A stretch of 64,000 nucleotides of DNA from contig JAEUJN010000027.1 of NCBI GenBank assembly GCA_016794595.1, positions 1-64,000 on the forward strand, written 5' to 3'. Positions 18,600 through 30,742 of the stretch are shown one piece after another. The notes beneath the pieces were generated by a model. That model was given only the letters and a program-made list of their open reading frames with translations. It made no database searches and was not told the DNA's origin. The DNA comes from Kineosporiaceae bacterium. Lineage in GTDB: Bacteria > Actinomycetota > Actinomycetes > Actinomycetales > Kineosporiaceae. The translations under genes and the position numbers were made by a program. Numbering within the stretch: the stretch's first letter is position 1; each line of letters begins with the position of its first letter.

Positions 18600-20375
18600 G
18601 TGGACCTGCGTATGGACTCGCCGACCGTGCCCTCCCCCGTGCCCTCGCCCGTGCCCGCCGCGCTGCCGCTACGCGTGCCCGAGGACGAGGCCTTGAGCTG
18701 GCCCGCCACAATGGGCGCGGCCAGCTTCGGGTTCACCAACACCCAACCGCTCACCGTCTCGGACATCCTCGCCCGGGTCCGCGAGCGGTGGTTGCTGTTC
18801 CTGACCCCGGTCGTTCTGGCGGTGGTCGCTGCGGTCGGGTACACCCTCACCGCTCCGGCGATCTACGTCTCCACCGCCAGCGTGGTGGTCCAGCCCCTGC
18901 TGGCCGAGCAGTTCGGCAACGTCAACCTCTCCAGTGTGATCAACATGTCGACCGAGGCGCAGGTCGCCCGGTCCTCGGCGGTGGCCACCGCGGCCGGCGA
19001 GCGGCTCGGCCTGTCTGCGGACGTCGTCCGCGAGTCGTTCACCGTGGACTCGCCGCAGGACACCGAGGTGCTGAACATCCACTTCAGTTCCGGGACGCCG
19101 GACGGCGCAGCCGCCGGTGCGCAGACGGTGGCCGAGGCCTACCTCGCCTACCGCGAGGGTTCGGCGCAGTCCGACGCCGAGCGCCGCCTCACCTCGATCA
19201 CCGACCAGATCGACGCGGTGAACCTGAAGCTCGCCGACGGCGGGCAGGCATCGGCCTACCAGGAGACCCTGCGCTCCCTGCTGACCGACCAGAGGGAGCT
19301 GACCTCGATCAAGGCGACCTCCGGGGGGCGCGTGATCACTCGGGCCGTGCCGCCGCTGAACCAGAGCTCGCCGCGCCCCGTGGTGGACGTGGCCATCGGT
19401 ACCGCCGGTGGGCTGATCGTCGGGCTGATCGCCTCGGTGATGCTGCCTCGCCGCCGCCCGCGGGTCACGGTGGCCGCGGTGCCGCGTGAGCAGCCGCTGC
19501 CCGCAGGGGCCTGGGCTCAGCTGCCGGAGCCCGAGGTCATCGCCCCGCGCACGGTCCGCGAGCCGGTCGAGTCGGGGTCCGGGACGGCGCCGCTGGGCCA
19601 TTCCCCGGTGGTCACCCGGCAGGCGACCGCGAACCCCGACGATCCGGCCGACGGTTCCCCGGGGGCCGCAGCGGAGGATGAGGTGGCCGCTCAGGCCATC
19701 AGCGGTGACCGCGACCCGGTGGACGGCGCTGAGGACGCCCCAGCGGGCCCTGCCGGTGACTCAGCGGAGGGCCCGGTGGACGACGCCGCGAGGGAGGCGG
19801 CGGGCCTCCCGGCTGACGACGACCTCGAGGGCCAGGACGCCGAGCGGACCGATGCGACCATCGAGCCTGCCGACGACCTCGACGAGGCACCCGGCGAACG
19901 GACCGACGTGCCGGACGGGGGCACCACGACCCCCGAGGATGCCGCCGAGCCGAGCAGCGACCCTGCTGCGAGCACGGAGGAGCCGGCCACCGATGAGCTG
20001 ATCGCCGACGATCCGGCCGGCGACTCGGCCACCGCCGACTCGGCGACCGCCGACTCGGCCACTGAGGACCGCATTCCTGGTGCCCCGGGCCCGGCGCCGA
20101 CGCGTCCGGCACCGGCGCCCAGCCCGCGCCCGGTGCCCGGGCCGCCGCGGACCGGATCGGATGCCGGGAGCCAGCGCGCCGGGGGCATCCCCGCCCCGTC
20201 CGGTGGCCGCGACGCCCGCTCGGACATCGCCCGTCACCAGGTCTCCGGCGGCGCCCCGGGCTCGGGCACGATCCGCAATCTCGGCACGGCTGACCCCGCT
20301 GCCACCGCCTACCCCACCCGGCGCTCGATGCGCCAGCCCGGGACGACCCCCGGGAAGGCGTGGTTCCAGAACTGA
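18600..20375 (+). CDS. Wzz-like polysaccharide co-polymerase with long acidic tail
   Basis: 591 residues. Membrane helix 1 about 64-82, an extracytoplasmic domain with a helical hairpin (residues 90-255), a Pro-rich segment PPLNQSSPRP (251-260) and membrane helix 2 about 263-282: the classical chain-length regulator (PCP) layout. No tyrosine kinase domain follows. Instead residues 300-591 form a cytoplasmic tail of Ala, Asp, Glu, Pro and Thr with no predicted fold, which is unusual. It controls the length of the polymer made by the divergent operon. GTG at 18600 was kept; ATG at 18612 is equally possible. Confidence 0.8.
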   Translation: MDLRMDSPTVPSPVPSPVPAALPLRVPEDEALSWPATMGAASFGFTNTQPLTVSDILARVRERWLLFLTPVVLAVVAAVGYTLTAPAIYVSTASVVVQPLLAEQFGNVNLSSVINMSTEAQVARSSAVATAAGERLGLSADVVRESFTVDSPQDTEVLNIHFSSGTPDGAAAGAQTVAEAYLAYREGSAQSDAERRLTSITDQIDAVNLKLADGGQASAYQETLRSLLTDQRELTSIKATSGGRVITRAVPPLNQSSPRPVVDVAIGTAGGLIVGLIASVMLPRRRPRVTVAAVPREQPLPAGAWAQLPEPEVIAPRTVREPVESGSGTAPLGHSPVVTRQATANPDDPADGSPGAAAEDEVAAQAISGDRDPVDGAEDAPAGPAGDSAEGPVDDAAREAAGLPADDDLEGQDAERTDATIEPADDLDEAPGERTDVPDGGTTTPEDAAEPSSDPAASTEEPATDELIADDPAGDSATADSATADSATEDRIPGAPGPAPTRPAPAPSPRPVPGPPRTGSDAGSQRAGGIPAPSGGRDARSDIARHQVSGGAPGSGTIRNLGTADPAATAYPTRRSMRQPGTTPGKAWFQN

Positions 20376-20446
20376 TCTCCCGCTTCGGGCCGGAGAGGGC
20401 CGTACCCGATTGGGACCGCATCGGCGTCGCGGGTTAGAACTACTGC

Positions 20447-23400
20447 ATGACGCTCACCGGGCTGCTCGACGCCGTCCGCCCCGATCCGGGCCTGGCCCGG
20501 GTGTTGGACGCCGCGCGGACGGGGGGGTCCGACCGGCTGGACATCGTCGCCCCGCCAGGTGCCCGGGCGATGGCCCTGGCCGCGATCGCCGAGCGGGGCG
20601 GTGCGAACCGGCCGCTGCTGGTGGTGACCGCCACCGGCCGTGAGGCCGAGGACGTCGCGGCCGCCGTCCGCTGCTACCTGCCGCCGGACGCCGTGGCCGA
20701 GCTGCCCGCCTGGGAGACCTTGCCGCACGAGCGGCTCAGCCCGCGCTCGGACACGGTCGGACGCCGATTGGCCGTGTTCCGCAGGCTGGCCCACCCCACG
20801 CCGACGGTGGACGGCGAGACCGGGCCGACGGGTGCGATCCAGGTGCTCGTGGCGCCGATCCGCGCGGTGCTCCAACCGGTGATCGCCGGGCTCGGCGAGC
20901 TGGAGCCGATTGCCCTGGCCTCCGGTGACGAGCGGTCTCTGGACGAGGTGGTCGAGGCGCTGGCGGCGGCCGCCTACACCCGCACCGACATGGTCGAGCG
21001 CCGGGGGGAGTTCGCCGTCCGGGGCGGCATTCTCGACGTCTTCCCCCCCACCGAGGATCACCCGTTGCGGGTGGAGTTCTGGGGCGATGAGGTCGAGGAG
21101 GTGCGCTGGTTCTCGGTGGCCGACCAGCGCTCGCTGGAGATCGCCTCGGCCGGTTTGTGGGCGCCGCCCTGCCGGGAGATCCTGCTCACCGCGAGCGTGC
21201 GGGCGCGGGCGGCAGCGGCCGCCGAGGTGCTGCCCGGCGTGGCCGACCTGTTGACCAAGCTCGCCGAGGGCATCGCCGTGGAGGGGATGGAGTCCCTGGC
21301 CCCCGTGCTGGTCGAGGCCATGGTGCCGTTGCTCGACCTGCTGCCCGAGCACACCCACGTGGTGCTGCTCGACCCCGAGAAGGTCCGCCGGCGGGCGCAC
21401 GACCTGGTGGCCACCAGCGAGGAGTTCCTGGCCGCGTCCTGGGCGAACGCCTCGGCCGGCAATGCCGTCCCGGTCGACCTGCGAGGGGTCGACGGCCCGC
21501 CGGGCGGTGCGGCGAGCGCCCACATCGACCTGGCCGCCGGCAGCTACGCGACCCTGGCCGAGGTCCGGGCACACGCGATCACGGCTGGCATCCCGTGGTG
21601 GTCGATGACCTCGCTCGCCCGGGACGAGGAAGTCGCCGAGTTCAGTGCCGACCCTGGTGCCGACCTCGGTACCGAGTTCGGTACCGAGTTCGGTCGCCGG
21701 GCAGGCGAGGTGGCCACCGACGGCGACAGCGCCCGGGACGGCGATCCGGACGTGATCACGATCGGTGCCCGGGAGGTGGCCGGCTACCGGGGGGAGGTCG
21801 AGCGGGCGCTGGCCGACCTGCGAGCCCTGGTGCGGGACGGCTGGGCGGTGGTGGCCACCACCGAGGGCGCCGGACCCGCCAAGCGGCTGGTCGAGGTGCT
21901 CGCGGACGCCGACATCCCGGCTCGGCTCCAGGCATCCCTGGACGTCGCACCCGAGCGGTCCGTGGTGCACGTCACCACGGCGGCGATCGACCACGGGTTC
22001 ATGGCCGATGCGTTGAAGGTCGCCCTGCTCACCGAGGCCGACATCGCCGGCACCCGGTCGGCGACCAAGGACATGCGCCGCCTGCCCAGCCGGCGGCGCG
22101 CGATCGTGGACCCGCTCCAGCTGCGGCCGGGGGACTTCGTGGTGCACGAGCAGCACGGGGTCGGCAGGTACGTCGAGATGATCCAGCGGACCATCGGCGG
22201 AGCCACCCGCGAGTACCTGGTGATCGAGTACGCGCCGAGCGGGCGGCGAGGGCAGAGCCAGCCCGACCGCCTCTTCGTGCCGAGCGACTCCCTCGACCAG
22301 GTCACCCGGTACGTCGGGGGCGAGGCTCCGGCGCTGAACAGGATGGGCGGCAGCGACTGGGCCAAGACCAAGGGCAGGGCACGCAAGGCCGTCCGTCAGA
22401 TCGCGGGGGAGCTGATCCGGCTGTACTCGGCGCGGATGGCCAGCCGAGGGCATCAGTTCGGGCCCGACACTCCCTGGCAGCGTGAGCTCGAGGACGCCTT
22501 CGGCTACGTCGAGACCCCCGACCAGCTGGCCTGCATCGACGAGGTCAAGGCCGACATGGAGAAGCCGATCCCGATGGACCGGCTGATCTGCGGTGACGTC
22601 GGCTACGGCAAGACCGAGATCGCCGTCCGGGCGGCGTTCAAGGCGGTGCAGGACGGCAAGCAGGTGGCCGTGCTGGTGCCGACAACCCTTCTGGTGCAAC
22701 AGCATTACGAGACCTTCACCGAGCGGTACGCCAACTTCCCGGTCCGGCTGCGGGCGCTGTCCCGGTTCCAGAGCGAGGCGCACGCCCAGGCCACGCTCGA
22801 AGGGCTGGCCGACGGGTCGGTCGACGTGGTGATCGGCACCCATCGGTTGCTCTCCGCCGGGGTGAGGTTTGCCGATCTGGGGCTGGTCATCGTCGACGAG
22901 GAGCAGCGGTTCGGGGTCGAGCACAAGGAGAAGCTCAAGCAGTTGCGCACGAACGTGGACGTGCTCGCCATGTCGGCCACGCCGATCCCGCGGACGCTCG
23001 AGATGGCGGTCACGGGGATCCGCGAGATGTCCACGCTGGCGACGCCCCCCGAGGAGCGCCACCCGGTTCTGACCTTCGTCGGGTCCTACGAGGAGAAGCA
23101 GATCGCCGCCGCGCTGCGGCGTGAGTTGCTGCGTGAGGGCCAGGTCTTCTACGTGCACAACAAGGTCGACTCGATCGAGCGGGCCGCGGGCCGCCTGCGC
23201 GAGCTGGTGCCCGAGGCCCGGATCGCCACCGCCCACGGAAAGATGGGCGAGCACCAGCTCGAGCAGGTCATCGTCGACTTCTGGGAGAAGCGGTTCGACG
23301 TGCTGGTCTGCACCACCATCGTCGAGACCGGGCTGGACATCTCCAACGCCAACACCCTGATCCTCGAGCGGGCGGATGTGCTGGGCCTGAGCCAGTTGCA

Positions 23401-24190
23401 CCAGCTGCGAGGTCGGGTCGGCCGCGGCCGCGAGCGGGCCTACGCCTACTTCCTCTACCCCCCCGAGCGCCCGTTGACCGAGACCGCCCACGACCGGCTG
23501 TCCACGATCGCCGCGCACACCGATCTGGGCGCCGGGATGCAGGTCGCGATGAAGGACCTCGAGATCCGGGGTGCCGGGAACCTGTTGGGCGGTGAGCAGT
23601 CCGGGCACATCGCCGGGGTGGGCTTCGATCTGTACGTGCGCATGGTGGGGGAGGCGGTGGCCGAGTTCCGCGGTGAGAGCGACGGCGCCGAGACTGCCGA
23701 GATGAAGGTCGAACTCCCCGTGGACGCGCACCTGCCCCACGAGTACGTGCCGGGCGAGCGGCTGCGGCTGGAGGCCTACCGCAAGATCGCCGAGGTGGTC
23801 ACCGAGGAGGCCCTGGAGGCGGTGCGAGCGGAGCTGGTCGACCGGTACGGCGCATTGCCCGACCCCGCGCTGCGGCTGCTGGACGTCGCCCGGTTCCGCC
23901 TGCTGGCCCGCCGGGCCGGCCTGACCGAGGTGGCATTGCAGGGCAACCAGGTGCGCTTCGGGCCGGTCGAGCTGCCGGACTCGGGGCAGCTGCGGTTGAA
24001 GCGGCTCTACCCGGGCACGCTGATCAAGCCGGCGACCTCGACCATCCTGGTCCCGCGCCCGATGACCGCACGGGTCGGCGGGCAGGGGCTGCGCGACGTC
24101 CCGTTGCTCGACTGGGCCTCCGATCTGATTCGAGCGGTGCTGCTCGACTCGGTGTCGGCTGCCGCCCTGGTGGCGACGGCCGCGCGCTGA
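20447..24190 (+). CDS. mfd: Transcription-repair coupling factor Mfd
   Basis: 1247 residues. UvrB-like N-terminal domains (GRRLAVFRRL; RGGILDVFPP; RVEFWGDEVEEVRWF), the RNA-polymerase-interacting CarD-like domain GDFVVHEQHGVGRYVE (about 562-577), then a RecG-like helicase with Walker A CGDVGYGKTE (about 715) and DEEQRFGVEHKEKLK (about 820), and the C-terminal TRCF domain starting near VELPVDAHLPHEY. It removes RNA polymerase stalled at lesions and recruits UvrA. The linker before the CarD-like domain (residues 400-430) is enlarged by a duplicated 12-bp unit at 21668-21691. TAGAAC(T) ends 6 nt before the ATG, so it is probably leaderless. Confidence 0.98.
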   Translation: MTLTGLLDAVRPDPGLARVLDAARTGGSDRLDIVAPPGARAMALAAIAERGGANRPLLVVTATGREAEDVAAAVRCYLPPDAVAELPAWETLPHERLSPRSDTVGRRLAVFRRLAHPTPTVDGETGPTGAIQVLVAPIRAVLQPVIAGLGELEPIALASGDERSLDEVVEALAAAAYTRTDMVERRGEFAVRGGILDVFPPTEDHPLRVEFWGDEVEEVRWFSVADQRSLEIASAGLWAPPCREILLTASVRARAAAAAEVLPGVADLLTKLAEGIAVEGMESLAPVLVEAMVPLLDLLPEHTHVVLLDPEKVRRRAHDLVATSEEFLAASWANASAGNAVPVDLRGVDGPPGGAASAHIDLAAGSYATLAEVRAHAITAGIPWWSMTSLARDEEVAEFSADPGADLGTEFGTEFGRRAGEVATDGDSARDGDPDVITIGAREVAGYRGEVERALADLRALVRDGWAVVATTEGAGPAKRLVEVLADADIPARLQASLDVAPERSVVHVTTAAIDHGFMADALKVALLTEADIAGTRSATKDMRRLPSRRRAIVDPLQLRPGDFVVHEQHGVGRYVEMIQRTIGGATREYLVIEYAPSGRRGQSQPDRLFVPSDSLDQVTRYVGGEAPALNRMGGSDWAKTKGRARKAVRQIAGELIRLYSARMASRGHQFGPDTPWQRELEDAFGYVETPDQLACIDEVKADMEKPIPMDRLICGDVGYGKTEIAVRAAFKAVQDGKQVAVLVPTTLLVQQHYETFTERYANFPVRLRALSRFQSEAHAQATLEGLADGSVDVVIGTHRLLSAGVRFADLGLVIVDEEQRFGVEHKEKLKQLRTNVDVLAMSATPIPRTLEMAVTGIREMSTLATPPEERHPVLTFVGSYEEKQIAAALRRELLREGQVFYVHNKVDSIERAAGRLRELVPEARIATAHGKMGEHQLEQVIVDFWEKRFDVLVCTTIVETGLDISNANTLILERADVLGLSQLHQLRGRVGRGRERAYAYFLYPPERPLTETAHDRLSTIAAHTDLGAGMQVAMKDLEIRGAGNLLGGEQSGHIAGVGFDLYVRMVGEAVAEFRGESDGAETAEMKVELPVDAHLPHEYVPGERLRLEAYRKIAEVVTEEALEAVRAELVDRYGALPDPALRLLDVARFRLLARRAGLTEVALQGNQVRFGPVELPDSGQLRLKRLYPGTLIKPATSTILVPRPMTARVGGQGLRDVPLLDWASDLIRAVLLDSVSAAALVATAAR

Positions 24191-24209
24191 TCGCCGCACG
24201 GTCCGCTGC

Positions 24210-26204
24210 TCACGGATCGTCCGGCGGTGAAGGTGGCTCGGAGGTCTCCGGGGAGGTCTCGGGGCAGGTCGAGGGTGGTGGCGGCCTCCCCGGCGAACAG
24301 GGTTCAGCTCCTCGCAGGCCCGCCGAGGTCGGTGATGTCGGCGAGGCGCCGGTCGCGGGGTCGAGGTCGAGCCCGGTGTCGAGGTCGAGCGCGAGTTGGT
24401 CGCCGAGGTGGGCCGCCAGGCGGTGGGCGGTTCGTTCGTCGTGGTGGATGGTGTTGCGGATGGGTCGTTGCAGGGGGTCGATCCAGGGTGGGGGGATGAC
24501 CCAGGGCACGCCATCGATCATCTGGATGGTCCAGGTGCCGGCGTGGACGGCGGTGTGGTGGTGTCCGCAGACCAGGACCAGGGCCTCGACGTCGGTCAGG
24601 CCGCCGGCGGCCCAGGGGGTGACGTGGTGGACGTCGCACCAGTGCGGCGGTGACGTGCACCCCGGGATCACGCATCCCCGGTCTCTGGCGAACACGGCGC
24701 GGCGTTGGGCCGGAGTGGCCAGGCGTCGGGCTCGGCCGTGGGCCAGGACGGCGCCGCCGCCGTCGAGGATGGTCGGGGAGATCAGGGCGGTGCACAGCAG
24801 TTGGGCCAGGACGTGGCGGGGTAGGGGCCCACCGCCGGATCCCAGGTCGCTGCCCAGTCCGGCGCCCGTGGTGGGGTGCGGGGTGAGGGCAGCGGTGAGC
24901 TGGTCGAGGGTGGCGATCAGGGAGATGTGCACCCCCTGGCACGGCGGCGGGGTCCGCAGGCCGGGCCCGGCGGTAGCGGTGCAGGCCGGCGGGGTCGCGG
25001 CCGCCCCGGCCAGAGCCATCGTGCCGCTGCCAGTGCTGTCGCTGTCGGTGGTGTCGCTGCCGGTGGTGTCGCTGGGCTCGTGGTCGCCGCCACCGGTGCG
25101 ATCGCCCGCGCTGTCCGGGGTGAGGTCACCGGTGTCGGTGTCGGTGTCGGTGTCGGTGCTGGCGCTGTCGCTGGCGCTGTCGATGTCGTCGCCGGTGTCG
25201 GTGGTGCCGTGCAGGGCGAGGCGGGCGAGGTGGGTCAGGGCATCGGCGCGGCGTTGCTCGGCGGTGCGGGGATCACGCAGCGGCAGTCCACCCTGCGCCG
25301 GTCCCGCAGCGGCACCGTCCCTCTCGGCACCGTCCGCCTCGCTACCGGCAGGCGGTGCGCTCGGCTTGCTCAAGGCGTGGATGACGTTGCGGACGATCAG
25401 CCCGTCGGCCGGGGAGAGCGCGAACCGTCCCACCAGCATCCCGGCGGCGTCGGTGCCCAGGTGCAGGTACCGCTTCTCGTGAGCGTTCGGGTCGAACCCG
25501 GCGTCCGGGTTCAGGGCCTCCTCCAACTGGGTGCACACCCGCCGGAACACGTGCGGGGCATGCCGGCGGGCCTGCTCGGCCAGGAACTCATCGACCCGCT
25601 GGATCCCCGCGATCCCGTCCGGGTCGACGTGCGCCAGCACGTCCTGGTCGATGCGGGTCAGACAGGCGATGGCGTGGTCGACGTGACGGCGGGAGATGTC
25701 CCCGGCCGCCAACGCCGCACCCACCTCGGGCAACCCCAACCCCACGGCGTCCGGGCTCAGCGTGTCCGCACGGCCGCGGTCGACGCCCACGCCGGCGCCG
25801 TCCGGGTCGAGGCTGCGGGCGGCGGCCACGTCGCGGGCGGCGGTGCCGGGGTCGAGGCGCAGGGCGTGGACCAGGAACGTGGCGGCGACCTTGCCGGGTG
25901 GGCAGGTCGGCATCGCCTCCGGCCGATCATCCAACGCCCGCACCAGGTGCACCGTGGCGGCCTCGACCTGGTTGGCCAACCGGTGCACGGCGATGACAGC
26001 GGCACGCAACTCCTCATCCGACAACGTCAGCATCGGCGCCGTCTGCAGCGCACGGACCTGCGCCGAGAGTGCATCCAGCACCACGGTGACCGGCGAGGCA
26101 GCCAGACCCGCTGCGTCACAGACCGCGCCGTCCTGACGTCCGGAGGCAGCACCGTCAGCGGCGGCGGTCTCGCCGTCCGGGGTCGGGGTCTGCTCCGGGT
26201 CCAC
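24210..26204 (-). CDS. DUF222 / HNH endonuclease-domain protein (13E12-type)
   Basis: 664 residues from the preferred start. The first ~250 residues are the DUF222 helical domain (LSDEELRAAVIAVHRLANQVEAATVHLV; VGRFALSPADGLIV). A low-complexity Ser/Asp/Thr stretch follows (around 310-365), coded by a run of GTCGGT hexamers. The HNH nuclease is C-terminal: RGCVIPGC..PPHWCDVHHVTPWAAGG..VLVCGHHHTAVH, with all Cys and His present. Such genes occur in many copies in actinobacteria and may act on mobile DNA or DNA damage; the role is not settled. GTG at 26204 was chosen because TAGTGT lies 7 nt upstream; in-frame TTG at 26234 is the alternative. Convergent with mfd. Confidence 0.85.
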   Translation of the reverse strand: MDPEQTPTPDGETAAADGAASGRQDGAVCDAAGLAASPVTVVLDALSAQVRALQTAPMLTLSDEELRAAVIAVHRLANQVEAATVHLVRALDDRPEAMPTCPPGKVAATFLVHALRLDPGTAARDVAAARSLDPDGAGVGVDRGRADTLSPDAVGLGLPEVGAALAAGDISRRHVDHAIACLTRIDQDVLAHVDPDGIAGIQRVDEFLAEQARRHAPHVFRRVCTQLEEALNPDAGFDPNAHEKRYLHLGTDAAGMLVGRFALSPADGLIVRNVIHALSKPSAPPAGSEADGAERDGAAAGPAQGGLPLRDPRTAEQRRADALTHLARLALHGTTDTGDDIDSASDSASTDTDTDTDTGDLTPDSAGDRTGGGDHEPSDTTGSDTTDSDSTGSGTMALAGAAATPPACTATAGPGLRTPPPCQGVHISLIATLDQLTAALTPHPTTGAGLGSDLGSGGGPLPRHVLAQLLCTALISPTILDGGGAVLAHGRARRLATPAQRRAVFARDRGCVIPGCTSPPHWCDVHHVTPWAAGGLTDVEALVLVCGHHHTAVHAGTWTIQMIDGVPWVIPPPWIDPLQRPIRNTIHHDERTAHRLAAHLGDQLALDLDTGLDLDPATGASPTSPTSAGLRGAEPCSPGRPPPPSTCPETSPETSEPPSPPDDP

Positions 26205-26410
26205 GACTCGGACACTACGGGCGACCACCGACAACCGACCCGCCCCAGGACCTCGCGGAAACCATTGCAGCAGAACGATTTATGTGAAGGATCTCACTGT
26301 CACAGAGCTCGCCGACGCGACGCCTCATGGAACACCGACCACATCCTGGACACCTCGGAACACCATCGACGTCCCGAGCGCTGGCGACGCACCCCGTGAT
26401 AGAAGGACCC

Positions 26411-27496
26411 ATGGAGCGGAGGAGACCACGGCTGCGCGAGCTCGGGTTCACCCTGGGCTCCCTGCCCACCGGGCCGTTGAACGCGATCACGGACGTGCCG
26501 GGCATCGGGGTCGGTCACACCACGGTGATCACGGACCAGCCCACCACGACGCGCACCGGGGTCACCGTGATCATGCCGCGGCCGGTCGCCGAGCTCGACC
26601 AGCTCGCGTACGGCGGGCTGTTCTCGTTCAACGGCAACGGCGAGTTCACCGGCTCGCACTGGCTGGCGGAATCCGGGCTGGTCAGTGGCCCGATCGCGAT
26701 CACCAACACCGATCAGGTCGGTCTGGTGCGTGACGAACTGGTGGCCTACGAGGCCGCCCGCAGCCCCGCACTGGAATGGTGCCTGCCGTTGGTCGGTGAG
26801 ACCTGGGACGGCGTGCTCAACGACATCCACGCCCGTGGCCTGCGGGCCGAGCACGTGCACCAGGCGCTGGACGCCGCATCCTCGCCGTCCGGCCGTGGCC
26901 CGGTCGCCGAGGGCAACGTGGGCGGCGGCACCGGCATGATCTGTCACGGGTTCAAGGGCGGCATCGGCACCTCCTCCCGCGTGGTGACCACGGCCGGCGA
27001 ACAGTACACCGTCGGTGTGCTCGTCCAGGCCAACTACGGCCACCGCGAGCTGCTGACCCTGGACGGCCGCGCGGTGGGCAGCGTGATCGACCACACCGTG
27101 GTGCCCCTGCCCCCGGACGACGCCCCAGCGGCGTCCGGCGACACCGGGTCGATCATCGTCGTGGTCGCCACCGACGCCCCGCTGCTCGCCGACCAGTGCG
27201 CCCGGCTCGCCCGGCGCGCCACCGTGGGCCTGGCGCGCGTCGGCGGCTTCGGCAGCGACTCCAGCGGCGACATCTTCCTGGCGTTCGCGACCGGGAATCG
27301 CCTGCCGGCCGGTGCAACCCAGCCGGTTGACGTCCGGACCCTGCCGCACGAGGCGCTCACGCCGCTGTTCCGCGGAACCGCCGAGGCAACCGAGGAGGCG
27401 ATCTGGAACGCGCTCTGCGCGGCCGAGACCATGACCGGATTCCGCGGGGCGACGGTGCACGCCATCCCGCTGGACCGGTTGACTGCCCTGGCCTGA
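26411..27496 (+). CDS. P1 family peptidase (DmpA/L-aminopeptidase-like, N-terminal nucleophile)
   Basis: 361 residues. Opening ITDVPGIGVGHTTV and middle EGNVGGGTGMICHGFKGGIGTSSR are standard for MEROPS S58. The self-cleavage site is the Gly-Ser of SGDTGSIIVVVATDAPL; Ser becomes the new N-terminus and nucleophile. The product should be an aminopeptidase or beta-peptidyl aminopeptidase working in the cytoplasm (no signal peptide). ATG at 26411 has AGAAGGA upstream; earlier in-frame starts extend into the divergent promoter region and lack homology. Confidence 0.9.
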   Translation: MERRRPRLRELGFTLGSLPTGPLNAITDVPGIGVGHTTVITDQPTTTRTGVTVIMPRPVAELDQLAYGGLFSFNGNGEFTGSHWLAESGLVSGPIAITNTDQVGLVRDELVAYEAARSPALEWCLPLVGETWDGVLNDIHARGLRAEHVHQALDAASSPSGRGPVAEGNVGGGTGMICHGFKGGIGTSSRVVTTAGEQYTVGVLVQANYGHRELLTLDGRAVGSVIDHTVVPLPPDDAPAASGDTGSIIVVVATDAPLLADQCARLARRATVGLARVGGFGSDSSGDIFLAFATGNRLPAGATQPVDVRTLPHEALTPLFRGTAEATEEAIWNALCAAETMTGFRGATVHAIPLDRLTALA

Positions 27497-27637
27497 ACCG
27501 GGGCCGTCTTCCCGACTCGGCACCCGACTCGGCACCCGGCCCACCTCCGCCCGGCCACCCGGCGGAACCCCGCCCCGGCCGGGTACTAGCATGCGGGTGA
27601 GCTGCGCGCGCAGTGGCTGCTGCCCGAAGGGACCGTC

Positions 27638-28180
27638 GTGACCTCCACTCGTTCCGCCCGCACCACCCGCCGGATCGCCCTGGTGGCGACGAGCCTGACC
27701 CTGGCCCTCACCGGCGCAGGGTGCTCCTCCTCCACGGCGGGCGCGGCGGCAGTGGTGGACGGTCGGCGGATCTCGGTCGCCGAGGTGCAGCAGGCGACGA
27801 CCGACATCGCGGCCTACACCGGTCAGGAGGTCGCCCCCAGCCAGGTGCTGTTCTTCCTGATCGTCGGACCCCAACTGGTCAAGGCCGCGGCCGCCAACGG
27901 GGTTGGCATCTCCGACGCCGAGGCCCGCCAGGAGCTCACCACCAAGGTCGCCGAGCCGAGTGATGCGGCCATCGCAGCGATCCGGGCCAACGAGTCCCTG
28001 CAGCAGCTCAACGGGCTGGGTGAGGCGCAGGGCAAGCCGGCGGTCGATGCCATCGTGGCCCAGTTGAAGCAGAGCGACATCGAGGTCAGCCCACGTTACG
28101 GACGGTTCGACACCACCACGGTGTCGGTGGTTCCGGTGGAGCAGAACTGGCTGGTGCCCTCCGGGAAGGCCTCGTCCTGA
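27638..28180 (+). CDS. Lipoprotein with SurA N-terminal-like domain
   Basis: 180 residues. Signal peptide with lipobox LTLALTGAGC, so Cys29 is lipidated and the protein is anchored outside the membrane. Then a SurA_N-like helical domain (VDGRRISVAEVQQATTDI) follows, without a PPIase domain. Proteins of this kind, about 180-220 residues and just before mazG, are regular in this actinobacterial block and may act as exported chaperones. GTG at 27638 has GAAGGGA upstream. Confidence 0.8.
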   Translation: MTSTRSARTTRRIALVATSLTLALTGAGCSSSTAGAAAVVDGRRISVAEVQQATTDIAAYTGQEVAPSQVLFFLIVGPQLVKAAAANGVGISDAEARQELTTKVAEPSDAAIAAIRANESLQQLNGLGEAQGKPAVDAIVAQLKQSDIEVSPRYGRFDTTTVSVVPVEQNWLVPSGKASS

Positions 28181-28248
28181 CGACCGAGTTCTCCGAGCTG
28201 CCCGAGACCGACGCAGCGGGCGAGCTGTCGGCGGCCCGCGTCGTCCTG

Positions 28249-30656
<2,408 letters not shown>

Positions 30657-30670
30657 CCCTGTGATCGGCC

Positions 30671-30742
30671 GGCCCGCCTGAGCGGGCCGACGACCGGGTC
30701 ACTCGTGGAGGGCGCCGTCACCTTGGGGTGGCGGCGCCCTCC
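30671..30742 (+). terminator. Two successive hairpins after eno
   Basis: Hairpin 1: GGCCCGC / GCGGGCC with loop CTGA (30671-30688). Hairpin 2: GGAGGGCGCC (30707-30716) with GGCGCCCTCC (30733-30742). Neither has a clear U-run, as is common for actinobacterial terminators. Confidence 0.65.

Noticed and set aside
20309-24514. Open frame of 1401 codons on the minus strand opposite mfd
   Set aside because: It mirrors mfd codon by codon, has the low-complexity Gly/Arg/His/Pro composition of an antisense frame in GC-rich DNA, and no domain is seen. The plus-strand mfd explains the region.
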